A stretch of 64,000 nt of DNA from positions 310,001-374,000 of the forward strand of contig NZ_JAQJZJ010000004.1 in NCBI RefSeq assembly GCF_027988105.1. Direction: 5' to 3'. The position numbers and the translations under genes are program-made. Shown here piece by piece: positions 53,736 through 61,342 of the stretch. Below the pieces are notes generated by a model. The model saw nothing but the letters and a program-made list of their open reading frames with translations, had not been told where the DNA came from and made no database searches. Within the stretch, counting starts at the first letter, position 1; the number at the start of each line of letters is the position of its first letter. Source of the stretch: Pseudomonas aestuarii. GTDB taxonomy: Bacteria; Pseudomonadota; Gammaproteobacteria; Pseudomonadales; Pseudomonadaceae.

Positions 53736-56051
53736 TCACGGCTTGCCCTTGCCGTTGCCCTTACCACCGGTGCTGCCAGTGCTCGATTGCAGGCTGATGC
53801 TGACCGTCGCCGAGGCGCTGCTCTTGCCGTCGCTGATGGTGTAGCTGAACTGGTCGCTGGACTTGAACGAATTGGCCGGGCTGTAACGCAGGCTACCATC
53901 GCTGTTGAGGCTGACGCTGCCCTTGCTGCCCTGGGTGAAGGCGACGATGTTCAGTTTGTCGCCATCCAGATCGCTGTCGTTGGCCAGTACCGGCACGTTG
54001 ATCGAGGTGACGCTGCTCAACGACGGAGTGTCATTCACCGCCGTCGGCGCGTGGTTGCTCACGCTGGTAGGGTTGTCGATCACGAAGCTGGCACTGCCAC
54101 TGGCGCCCAGGCCATTGGCGGTAGCGCTGCTGCCGACACTGTAGAAACCGTCGACGGCACTGCTCGGCGAGGTGACCTTCAGTGTGGTGCTGGCGCTGGC
54201 GCCGGGTGCCAGACTGAGGCTGGTGCTGCCCAGGCTAGTGCTCCAGCCGCTGGGTTTGCTCGGGCTCAGGCTGAAGCTGCTGCTGGAGCACGCGCTGCTG
54301 TCCTTGTTGGTGACGCTGACGGTGTAGCTGAAGCTGCCGCCGGCGGCCAGCCAGGTGCTCTGGCCCGGGCTGACGCTAACGCTGGGTGCGCTGCGGGTAC
54401 AGGTCGGGGTGCTGCCGCCACCGCCGCCGAAATCGACGGTGACCAGGGCCTGGCTGGCATCGGTCGACTGGGTGGTGAGGGTCATTCCGCTGTCGCTGAA
54501 GCTACGGCCACCGGTGAGGGCGGCGTCCTTCATGTCGACGAAGTTGCTGCCGGCGGTCATATCCAGCAACTGGCTGCTGTTGCCGTTGCTCGGGCTGGCT
54601 TGGTGTACGGCCACGCCATTGAACACGTTGTTGGCATCGACCACGCCGCGATCGGTGATCTTCGCGTCGAAGCCCTGTGGCTGACGGTATTCAACATAGT
54701 AGTAGCGAGGAGCACCGCTGCTGTCGACACCGTTGGCGATCTTCAGCAGCTTGCCGCCGGTGGTCTGGGCAGAGCTTGGCTTCAGGGTGAAGTTGCCGGC
54801 ACTGCTGACGTTGATGATATTGCTGCTGGCCAGCCAACCCAGGCGCTCCTTGCTGAAACCGTTGAAATGCCCAACGGTGCCGGAGTAGCCCATGATGTCG
54901 AGGGTGTCGCCATACTCCTGGCTGGTGCAGCTGCTGCCCAGGGTCGTGTCGCCGCAGTCCAGGGCATGAGCGTGATAGAGGCCGAGGTTGTGGCCCATCT
55001 CATGGCCCACGGTGCGTAGGTTCAGGTTGTTGTGAATCCAGGCGCTGGACGGCGTGGCGCCGACCTGGCCCATACCGCTGTAACCGCAAGCGCTGTTCTG
55101 CGGGAAGATAAACAGGAAGCGCTCGTAGTTGCCAAGGTTGTAACCGGCCGACTGGGCCGCTGCCTTGGCATTTTGCTCGATGGCGAAGCCGTCACACACG
55201 GTGCTGTTGACCGGGATGGTGTACCAGCCGGCAACATCGCCGCTGAGCCAGGTCTGCTGGCTGGAGTTTTCCTTGAAGAAGTTGCTGACGTCGCCGAACA
55301 CCAGGCTGTTGGCCTGGCTGGTGGTCCAGGGTTTGTCGCTGGGCTTGTCCTGGAAGTTGACCAGGATCGCCAGGGTGCGCTGGGCACCCGTGGCATTGGG
55401 CAGGTCGTAGGCCAGCTCTCCGGTGGTGCTGGTGGTCGCACCGTCGGCGAGCAGGAGCAGGCCGCTGTCGTCATCGTTGACCACCAGGTCGCCCTGGATC
55501 GGGCCATTCACGCCATTGGCTTTTTCCAGCAGCACGCCTTGGGCGCGCACGCTGAGACCGCTGCGCCATTCGCGCTTGGCGCCTGCCAGGCGCAGTTCGA
55601 AGCGTTCGCCAAAGGGCGTCTTGAGAAAGTGACGCAGCTTGTGGTCGCCGTTCTCGTAGTCTTCGTAGATCACTTGCAGTTCGCCATCGAGTTCGACGCG
55701 CTGTTCCAGCTTGGCTACCACCTCGGCCGGCATACCTTTTTGCTTGTCGTCTGGAATGGCGACGCGCAGAACCTCTGCTGGATTGCTCTGGGCCAGCTCG
55801 GCGAGCAGTTGGCGGCGTTGTTCGGCCTTGCTGACGAGCTGTTCGCGCAGTTGCGAACGCTCACTGGCGGCCGCGGTCTGCAGGCGCTTGTTCAGACCCA
55901 GCACGTCAGTGGTATGCGCCGCAGCAGCTTCGCGAGCCTCCTGCACAGGGCGGCTCGCGGCAGGGGTGTTCGGTTCAGCGGCAAAGGTCAGCCCGGCACT
56001 AAGGGCCAGAATGCACAGCATGGAAGTGGCGTAGGGCTTGGACACGCGCAT
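53736..56051 (-). CDS. Secreted metzincin zinc protease (M11/gametolysin-like) with C-terminal Ig-like domains
   Basis: 771 aa. A signal peptide of about 24 residues ends TFA|AEP, and a helical, probably inhibitory propeptide region extends to about residue 220. The catalytic domain carries HEMGHNLGLYH at residues 350-360 (three zinc histidines and catalytic Glu351) and the Met-turn TLDIMGYSG with Met at 387, which define a metzincin; the fold best fits peptidase M11. A Gly-rich linker (about 555-560) is followed by an NEW3-like module (SPGQSTWLAAGGSFSYTVSVTN) and a cadherin/Big-like module (NHAPTAVNDTPSLSS, VLANDSDLDGDKLNIVA). The tail is GGKGNGKGKP. It is convergent with paralog 2. Export by the nearby T2SS and processing of the paralogs are plausible but not shown. 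Confidence 0.85.
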   Translation of the reverse strand: MRVSKPYATSMLCILALSAGLTFAAEPNTPAASRPVQEAREAAAAHTTDVLGLNKRLQTAAASERSQLREQLVSKAEQRRQLLAELAQSNPAEVLRVAIPDDKQKGMPAEVVAKLEQRVELDGELQVIYEDYENGDHKLRHFLKTPFGERFELRLAGAKREWRSGLSVRAQGVLLEKANGVNGPIQGDLVVNDDDSGLLLLADGATTSTTGELAYDLPNATGAQRTLAILVNFQDKPSDKPWTTSQANSLVFGDVSNFFKENSSQQTWLSGDVAGWYTIPVNSTVCDGFAIEQNAKAAAQSAGYNLGNYERFLFIFPQNSACGYSGMGQVGATPSSAWIHNNLNLRTVGHEMGHNLGLYHAHALDCGDTTLGSSCTSQEYGDTLDIMGYSGTVGHFNGFSKERLGWLASSNIINVSSAGNFTLKPSSAQTTGGKLLKIANGVDSSGAPRYYYVEYRQPQGFDAKITDRGVVDANNVFNGVAVHQASPSNGNSSQLLDMTAGSNFVDMKDAALTGGRSFSDSGMTLTTQSTDASQALVTVDFGGGGGSTPTCTRSAPSVSVSPGQSTWLAAGGSFSYTVSVTNKDSSACSSSSFSLSPSKPSGWSTSLGSTSLSLAPGASASTTLKVTSPSSAVDGFYSVGSSATANGLGASGSASFVIDNPTSVSNHAPTAVNDTPSLSSVTSINVPVLANDSDLDGDKLNIVAFTQGSKGSVSLNSDGSLRYSPANSFKSSDQFSYTISDGKSSASATVSISLQSSTGSTGGKGNGKGKP

Positions 56052-56589
56052 GGTCTCTCCTGAATCGAGTCAGAAAAGATCCTCTTCACGGCTGTCCATG
56101 AGGGAGGTTCTCCTTCGGCAGTCCGGCGACCCCATCTGGGGCCCGTAACTTTGCGTCGCCAAGTTGCCTTGGCTTTGCCTTTGTCGGGAGAGGAACTTTC
56201 TGTATCGGTGTTACACGGGGTAGCGAGCTACCTGATTAAAAGCCCCTCGATCACACCAAGCTGTAACGCTCACTGGCCGATCTTCAAAACCTCACTGTTC
56301 ACTGCCACGGCAGCGGGGGTACTTCCTGTTTCAGCTACACATCGGCAGTGTTCATTTTCTGTACATGTGTAACGGGGGCGAAATCTAGCATGCTGGCTGT
56401 ACGTTTTTTATACAGTTGAGTAATAACGACTGGGCGAATTGGTTAAAAAACGATCTGGAACTTTTCCTGACCGAGGGCTAAAGGCCTGTAACAGAGGGGG
56501 CGAAGGAGTCACGCGGGGGGAGGGGCGAAATCGACCGTCTATCGGTGGGGGGATGGCAGGTGAGGCCTGTGTCACAGTGCCATCAGGCT
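56052..56589. other. Intergenic region upstream of the protease gene
   Basis: There is about 540 bp with no gene I can support. It should hold the protease promoter (minus strand). I searched for a -24/-12 box like those of the paralogs; only AGGCAAAGCCAAGGCA (minus strand, around 56160-56185) has GG and GC at the right spacing and it is too weak to call. Several short dyads near 56210-56240 and 56365-56375 are unassigned. Confidence 0.3.
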
Positions 56590-56832
56590 TCAGGAGAGCA
56601 TTTCGCTGTCGTCGACTTCGTCCCATAGCAGGATCAGCGGCTGGACGCTGGGATGAACTTGTTGGAACACGACATGCTTGCGGTGCAGGATTTGCCAGGT
56701 AAAGAAAGGCGGGTCGGCGAATACCGGGAAAGCGGTCGGGCCAGTGTCATGGCCCGATGCTGCCGGGTCGTCATCCTTGCGGCTGTTCGGTGCTGCTTGG
56801 TGGTCGGTCGCACGTTGAGCATGGTCGTACAT
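56590..56832 (-). CDS. Small unknown protein with its own sigma54-type promoter
   Basis: 80 aa, starting MYDHAQRATDHQ. The ATG at 56832 has GGGAGGA 6-7 nt upstream; an in-frame ATG at 56850 lacks such a site. The N-terminal half is polar and disordered-looking (SRKDDDPAASGHD); the C-terminal half (FFTWQILHRKHVVFQQVHP, then LILLWDEVDD) looks folded, with aromatic residues and an acidic end. There is no signal peptide and no transmembrane segment. I do not recognise the family. It lies between the VpsR-like regulator and the protease on the same strand, preceded by a canonical -24/-12 box, so it probably belongs to the same regulon. Confidence 0.55.
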   Translation of the reverse strand: MYDHAQRATDHQAAPNSRKDDDPAASGHDTGPTAFPVFADPPFFTWQILHRKHVVFQQVHPSVQPLILLWDEVDDSEMLS

Positions 56833-56861
56833 GGCGGTTCCTCCCTGCATGGGAAGGAGAT

Positions 56862-56877
56862 TGCAAAAAGCCAGCCA
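56862..56877 (-). promoter_or_regulatory. Sigma54 (-24/-12) promoter before the small unknown gene
   Basis: On the minus strand the sequence is TGGCTGGCTTTTTGCA: TGGC at -24, TTGCA at -12, correct spacing. Predicted transcription start near 56850, 18 nt before the ATG at 56832. Confidence 0.6.
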
Positions 56878-56929
56878 TGTTTACTTATTCTTTATTATTC
56901 AACTGGTTATGTTAATGGCGTGGAAGGCC

Positions 56930-56955
56930 ACCCAAGCCGATTGTTCAGCTTGGGT
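56930..56955 (-). terminator. Hairpin after the VpsR-like regulator gene
   Basis: ACCCAAGC (56930-56937) and GCTTGGGT (56948-56955) form a perfect 8-bp stem 12 bp after the regulator stop. There is no T-tract, so termination would be weak. Confidence 0.45.
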
Positions 56956-56966
56956 TACAGCACACA

Positions 56967-58328
56967 TCAGCGGATGCCGTATTTATCCATCATCCGGTAC
57001 AGGGTGACACGGGAGACCCCTAGCAGCTTGGCAGCATGCGAAACGTTGTTCATTGACTGACTCAGGCAACTGCGTACCGCCACTTCCTCGGCGTGCGCCC
57101 GCACCTGTTCCAGCGGTTCGATCTCAACCCTGGCGTCGATTTCTGCCAGGCCCAGGTCCCGCGGGGTGATCATGCGGTTCTCGCTCATCACCAGGGCACG
57201 CCTGATCCGGTTGATCATCTCGCGGACATTGCCTGGCCAGTCGTAGCTCTGCATGGCGGCGACAGCCTGGCGGGTAAATCCGCGCACCACGCTGCCCTGT
57301 TCCTTGGCGAACTTGTGCAGGAAGAAGCGGGCCAGCAATTCGATGTCGCTGTCGCGTTGCGCCAGGCGCGGCACTTCAATGCTGAGCACGTTGAGGCGAT
57401 AGTAGAGGTCTTCGCGAAAACGTCCATCGCTCACCGCCTGCTCCAGGTTGACGTGGGTCGCGGCGATCACCCGTGCGTTGCTGGTCAGGCTCTGGTTACC
57501 GCCGAGTCGCTCGATGGTCTTCTGTTCGAGAAAACGCAACAGGTAGACCTGGAGTTGCTGCGGCAGGTCGCCGATCTCGTCGAGAAAGATGGTGCCATTC
57601 TGCGCGGCTTCGATGCGTCCGATCTTGCGCTTGTAGGCGCCGGTGAACGCGCCTTTTTCGTAGCCGAAGAGTTCGGCATGAATCAGGGTTTCCGGCAGGG
57701 CGCCGCAGTTCACCGCAACGAAGGGGCCGCCGCGATGGCGCGAACGCTGGTGCACGGCGCGGGCGATCATTTCCTTGCCCACCCCGGTTTCACCGCGAAT
57801 CAGTACGGGCGCATCGACTGTGGCGACGCGGCGGATCTGGTCGAAGATGCCGAGAAACTGCTTGCTGCTGCCAACCATGTGAAACTCTTCGACCGGCTGC
57901 AGCAGGTGGTCTTCGGTGTGGCGCAGTTTGGACATGCCATGCAGGTGGCCGAGGGCGCACCTGAAATGGGCGCTGTCGTTGAGCGGCAGGGAAAAATAAT
58001 CGTAGAAATGCTCATAGATCAGTTGGCGGAATTCGGGGTTCTCAAGATTGGCCGGATTGGTCAGGGCGACCCAGGAAAGATTCTCGTCGGTGTTGAGCAA
58101 GTTTTCGACTTGTTCGCGTTGATCCTCCGAGAGACTGCTGGGCAGGAAGGCGACCCCAACGCTATACGGGCGCTGCTTGAGCAAAGCCAGGTTGTTACTC
58201 GACGAGGTGATGCGGTCGAAGACCCAGTCGGTTACGTGCAGGTTTGAGGAGAGCCGTTCGTCGTTGGACAGATCAAAAAGCAGTGCACGACGCGGTTCAT
58301 CCACTAGCTGTTGGGCGGTGGCAGGCAT
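56967..58328 (-). CDS. VpsR-like sigma54-dependent transcriptional activator
   Basis: 453 aa. The N-terminal domain (about 1-140) is not an ordinary receiver; its layout (FDLSNDERLSSNLHVTDW, then VGVAFLPSSLSEDQ and a WVALTNP step) resembles the degenerate receiver of VpsR, the c-di-GMP-responsive biofilm regulator of Vibrio. The AAA+ domain has Walker A GETGVGKE at 179-186, an intact sigma54-contact loop GAFTGA at 226-231, and Walker B GTIFLDEIGDLP. A Fis-type helix-turn-helix ends the protein (NNVSHAAKLLGVSRVTLYRMMDKYGIR). It is divergent from gspA and close to three sigma54-like promoters, so it is the probable activator of the secreted paralogs. Binding of c-di-GMP is inference. Confidence 0.85.
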   Translation of the reverse strand: MPATAQQLVDEPRRALLFDLSNDERLSSNLHVTDWVFDRITSSSNNLALLKQRPYSVGVAFLPSSLSEDQREQVENLLNTDENLSWVALTNPANLENPEFRQLIYEHFYDYFSLPLNDSAHFRCALGHLHGMSKLRHTEDHLLQPVEEFHMVGSSKQFLGIFDQIRRVATVDAPVLIRGETGVGKEMIARAVHQRSRHRGGPFVAVNCGALPETLIHAELFGYEKGAFTGAYKRKIGRIEAAQNGTIFLDEIGDLPQQLQVYLLRFLEQKTIERLGGNQSLTSNARVIAATHVNLEQAVSDGRFREDLYYRLNVLSIEVPRLAQRDSDIELLARFFLHKFAKEQGSVVRGFTRQAVAAMQSYDWPGNVREMINRIRRALVMSENRMITPRDLGLAEIDARVEIEPLEQVRAHAEEVAVRSCLSQSMNNVSHAAKLLGVSRVTLYRMMDKYGIR

Positions 58329-58337
58329 TTGTTAAGC

Positions 58338-58397
58338 CTCTTGTACACTTTAACCTTACTACTCTTCCTTTCCGTTACTACGCTATACAAGAGTAGT
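58338..58397. promoter_or_regulatory. Dyad-symmetric operator-like repeats between the regulator gene and gspA
   Basis: Within the divergent spacer CTCTTGTA (58338-58345) is inverted as TACAAGAG (58386-58393), and ACTACTCTT (58358-58366) is inverted as AAGAGTAGT (58389-58397). The right arm TACAAGAGTAGT thus combines both half-sites. They lie 10-70 bp upstream of the regulator start, suitable for autoregulation or control of gspAB. Confidence 0.45.
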
Positions 58398-58533
58398 TTC
58401 ACTATTGGAGTTTTTCAGGCCAGGCGACGAAAGGAGTGGCGACCGGCTATTACACCGATGGGTGTCGCATAGGACTGGAATCCGGCGTCAGGGACTCTAT
58501 AGTTTTGTTGGGCTTTGCGAGGTTCGATGAACC

Positions 58534-60261
58534 ATGTATAGCAAGTATTTCGGCTTTTCAGATCTGCCATTCACCATTGCGCCAGACCCGCGCTACCTCT
58601 ACCTCAGCGCGCAGCATCGTGAGGCGCTGGCCAGTTTGTTGTATGGCATCAACTGTAACGGCGGCTTCGTCTTGTTGACCGGGGATGTCGGTACGGGCAA
58701 GACCACTGTCTGCCGCTGCCTGCTCGAGCAATTGCCCGACTCGGCCGAGGTGGCGTTCATCCTCAACCCCAAATACAGCATCACCGAGTTGCTGGAAGCC
58801 ATCTGCGACGAACTGAAAATCCCCTGCCAACACAGCCTGAGCCAGATCAAGGGGTACATCGATGCGCTCAATGCCCACCTGCTGGACGTGCATGCCAGGG
58901 GCATCAATACCGTACTGATCATCGACGAGGCACAGAACCTCAGCCTCGACGTGCTTGAGCAGATCCGCCTGCTGACCAACCTGGAAACCAGTAGCCAGAA
59001 GCTGTTGCAGATCATTCTGATCGGTCAGCCCGAGCTGCTGGATAAGCTGGCACGTCCGGAGCTGCGTCAGCTCAATCAGCGGATCACCGCTCGTTACCAT
59101 CTCAATGCCCTGTCGCGCACCGAGTTGGGCGCCTATGTCAGTCATCGCCTGGCGGTCGGTGGCAGCGATGCGCCGCTGTTCACCCGCGCCGCTCTGTGGC
59201 GCCTGCACCGGCTGACCGGCGGTGTGCCGCGGATGGTCAACATCATCTGCGACCGAGCCTTGCTGGGTGCCTTCGTCGAGCGCCGCGGCAAGGTCGGCTG
59301 GGGTGTGCTGGGGCGGGCGGCGCGTGAGGTGCGCGGCCAGCAGGCCGTTTCAGCGCCGCGCTGGCGCCTGGCGCTGCTGTCCGTGGCCCTGGTGGGCCTG
59401 TTGCTGGGGATGGTCTTCTGGTATCCGGGTGGGCCTGGCCTTTTGGCTGGCCTGCTGCCGACGGTGCCAGCCGAGGTGCAGGCTTCGGCAGAGGCCTCGT
59501 TGGCCCCTGTCGAGCCGCTGGCGCCGCAACCTGAGGCCGAACTCCAGTATCTGGACTCGGACGAAATGCGCATCGAGGAACCTGTGGTCGCCGCACTGCC
59601 GAGCGAGCCGCCGTCCAGCCCGGGCGACTGGCAATGGCCGGAGGGCACCGATCTGGGGGCGACCGAGCCCTTGGCCTATCAGGCGTTGTTCCAGCTCTGG
59701 GGGATCGAGTACAACCCAAGCGGCGCGCCGGTAGTCTGTCAGTTTTCGCGTTTGCACAAGCTGGGTTGCCTGCTGCAGCCGGCAGATCTCGACGAGCTGC
59801 TCAAATTGAACCTGCCGGCGGTGATCAACCTGTTCAACGCTGGCGGACAATCGTTCTATGCCACCCTGATTGGCGTCGAGCCACGCGCAGGCCTGGCGAG
59901 GCTGAATATCGCCGGCGAGGTGCGTACGGTCGAGTTGGCCGAACTGCGTAGCTGGATGCAGCAGCATCAACTGGTGCTCTGGCGCATGCCGCCCGGCTAC
60001 CAGGCACCGTTGCGTCCCGAGGCGCGCAGTGCCCTGGTACCTTGGCTGGATGCGCAGATGGCCTGGCTGCAGGGGCGTACTCCCACGACAACCCGCGGCG
60101 AATACTACGATCAGGAATTGCAACTGCAGGTCCTGGCCTTCCAGCACCACTATCAACTGATCACCGATGCCGTGGTCGGGCCGCAGACCCTGATCCAGCT
60201 CAGCAGTCTGACCGATGCGGACATCCCGCAGCTGACGGTCACCGAACCGGAAGGGGAGTGA
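58534..60261 (+). CDS. gspA: Type II secretion assembly ATPase GspA (ExeA)
   Basis: 575 aa. The start MYSKYFGFSDLPFTIAPDPRYLYLS is typical of ExeA. The AAA+ ATPase has Walker A GDVGTGKT at 50-57 and Walker B VLIIDEAQNLSL, and contains the TGGVPRMVNIICDRALL sensor region. One transmembrane segment lies at about residues 283-300. The periplasmic part ends in a peptidoglycan-binding-like domain (LQVLAFQHHYQLITDAVVGPQTLIQL). With GspB it inserts the secretin through the cell wall. The gene is some 12 kb downstream of gspD but clearly serves the same type of system. Confidence 0.93.
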   Translation: MYSKYFGFSDLPFTIAPDPRYLYLSAQHREALASLLYGINCNGGFVLLTGDVGTGKTTVCRCLLEQLPDSAEVAFILNPKYSITELLEAICDELKIPCQHSLSQIKGYIDALNAHLLDVHARGINTVLIIDEAQNLSLDVLEQIRLLTNLETSSQKLLQIILIGQPELLDKLARPELRQLNQRITARYHLNALSRTELGAYVSHRLAVGGSDAPLFTRAALWRLHRLTGGVPRMVNIICDRALLGAFVERRGKVGWGVLGRAAREVRGQQAVSAPRWRLALLSVALVGLLLGMVFWYPGGPGLLAGLLPTVPAEVQASAEASLAPVEPLAPQPEAELQYLDSDEMRIEEPVVAALPSEPPSSPGDWQWPEGTDLGATEPLAYQALFQLWGIEYNPSGAPVVCQFSRLHKLGCLLQPADLDELLKLNLPAVINLFNAGGQSFYATLIGVEPRAGLARLNIAGEVRTVELAELRSWMQQHQLVLWRMPPGYQAPLRPEARSALVPWLDAQMAWLQGRTPTTTRGEYYDQELQLQVLAFQHHYQLITDAVVGPQTLIQLSSLTDADIPQLTVTEPEGE

Positions 60262-60265
60262 GTCC

Positions 60266-61039
60266 ATGTCTTACATCCTCAACGCCCTGAAGCATTCGGA
60301 AAGCCAGCGTAACCGCGGCGAGATCCCGCACATCGACTCGCAGCCGGAGTTCGGCAAGGTGCAGTCGCGCAAGTGGACCGATCACCTGTGGAAGTGGCTG
60401 GCCCTGGCCGCTCTGGTGGCTCTGTTGCTGAGCCTGGCATGGGGGCTGTTCGGCGCGGCGCCGAGCAACGTGCCAGCGACGCCTGCTGCCAGCGCGGCGG
60501 CTGTTGAACCGGCTACCCTGCAACCAGCCTCCCCGGACGTCATACCGCTGGCGCTGCCCGAACCGAGAGAGCAGGCCCCCGGCTTGCCCGCGCTGCAGGG
60601 CATGGCGGGGGTGAGGATTCGTCTCGATGATGAGGCTGAACCCGGCGCCGCAGGTGCGTCTGGCATGCGCGAGAGTCCGCGAGTCGTGCTCGACATGCCG
60701 GTCAGTCGCGGTGTTGCAGCGCCGCCAACGCCGTCGCGCGCAGCACCCGCGGTTGTCCGCGAAGCGCTGCCGGTGAGAGCTGAGGCGCCGCCTGAAGAAG
60801 TCCTCAGCGGGGTCAACCATTGGAAGACCCTGCCTGCGGATGTGCAGAGGCAGATCCGCGAGATGGCCTTCAGCGCACATATCTATTCGAGCGATCCGGC
60901 CGCACGTTTTATCCGGGTGAGTGGCCGCACGTTGCGCGAAGGCGATCAACTCGGCGCGCAGTTGAAACTGCTGCAGATCGCCCGGGACGGCATCGTCTTC
61001 AGTTACAACGGCGATAAATTCTGGTTCGGTTTCAACTGA
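60266..61039 (+). CDS. gspB: Type II secretion assembly protein GspB (ExeB)
   Basis: 257 aa, beginning MSYILNALKHSESQRNRGEIP, the conserved N-terminus of GspB. A transmembrane helix at about 42-66 (WKWLALAALVALLLSLAWGLF) is followed by a Pro/Ala-rich spacer and a C-terminal GspB domain (about 185-257: MAFSAHIYSSDPAARFIRVSGRTLREGDQL). It forms a complex with GspA; it starts 4 bp after the gspA stop. Confidence 0.92.
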   Translation: MSYILNALKHSESQRNRGEIPHIDSQPEFGKVQSRKWTDHLWKWLALAALVALLLSLAWGLFGAAPSNVPATPAASAAAVEPATLQPASPDVIPLALPEPREQAPGLPALQGMAGVRIRLDDEAEPGAAGASGMRESPRVVLDMPVSRGVAAPPTPSRAAPAVVREALPVRAEAPPEEVLSGVNHWKTLPADVQRQIREMAFSAHIYSSDPAARFIRVSGRTLREGDQLGAQLKLLQIARDGIVFSYNGDKFWFGFN

Positions 61040-61342
61040 CTGCAACGGGCGTACAGGCTGCGCTTTGCCAGAACCGTCCCGCCCTTGGCGGCTGACGGAC
61101 AGCGATTCGTGCGGAGTGCAGCGACAGCCCAGCAGATGTGTATCGTGCCGATGGTCGATGGTGCACTGCCTGCGGCGCGTGATGCCCCTTCAGGTCGCAA
61201 GTTGATCGAGGTAAGCGGTTGGCCCGCGTGACGCCGTCCGATGTGGCATGCTGCGGGCAAGGCACGGCCCACCGGGGTTGCCAAGGCACCGCGAACATTG
61301 TTGGGCTGGCCCCTGCGCTGAAATGCGCGAGGGGCCGGCTGT
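61040..61342. other. Intergenic region after gspB
   Basis: These 303 bp hold no gene I can support. A long GC-rich inverted repeat at 61305-61339 (GCTGGCCCCTGCGC with GCGCGAGGGGCCGGC, one bulge) sits just after the dctM stop on the minus strand and may end that transcript, though no T-run follows. Confidence 0.4.

Noticed and set aside
50654..53899. Minus-strand open frame over 1000 codons opposite secreted paralog 2
   Set aside because: Mirrors the repeats of the real gene and has no signal, domain or ribosome binding site of its own.
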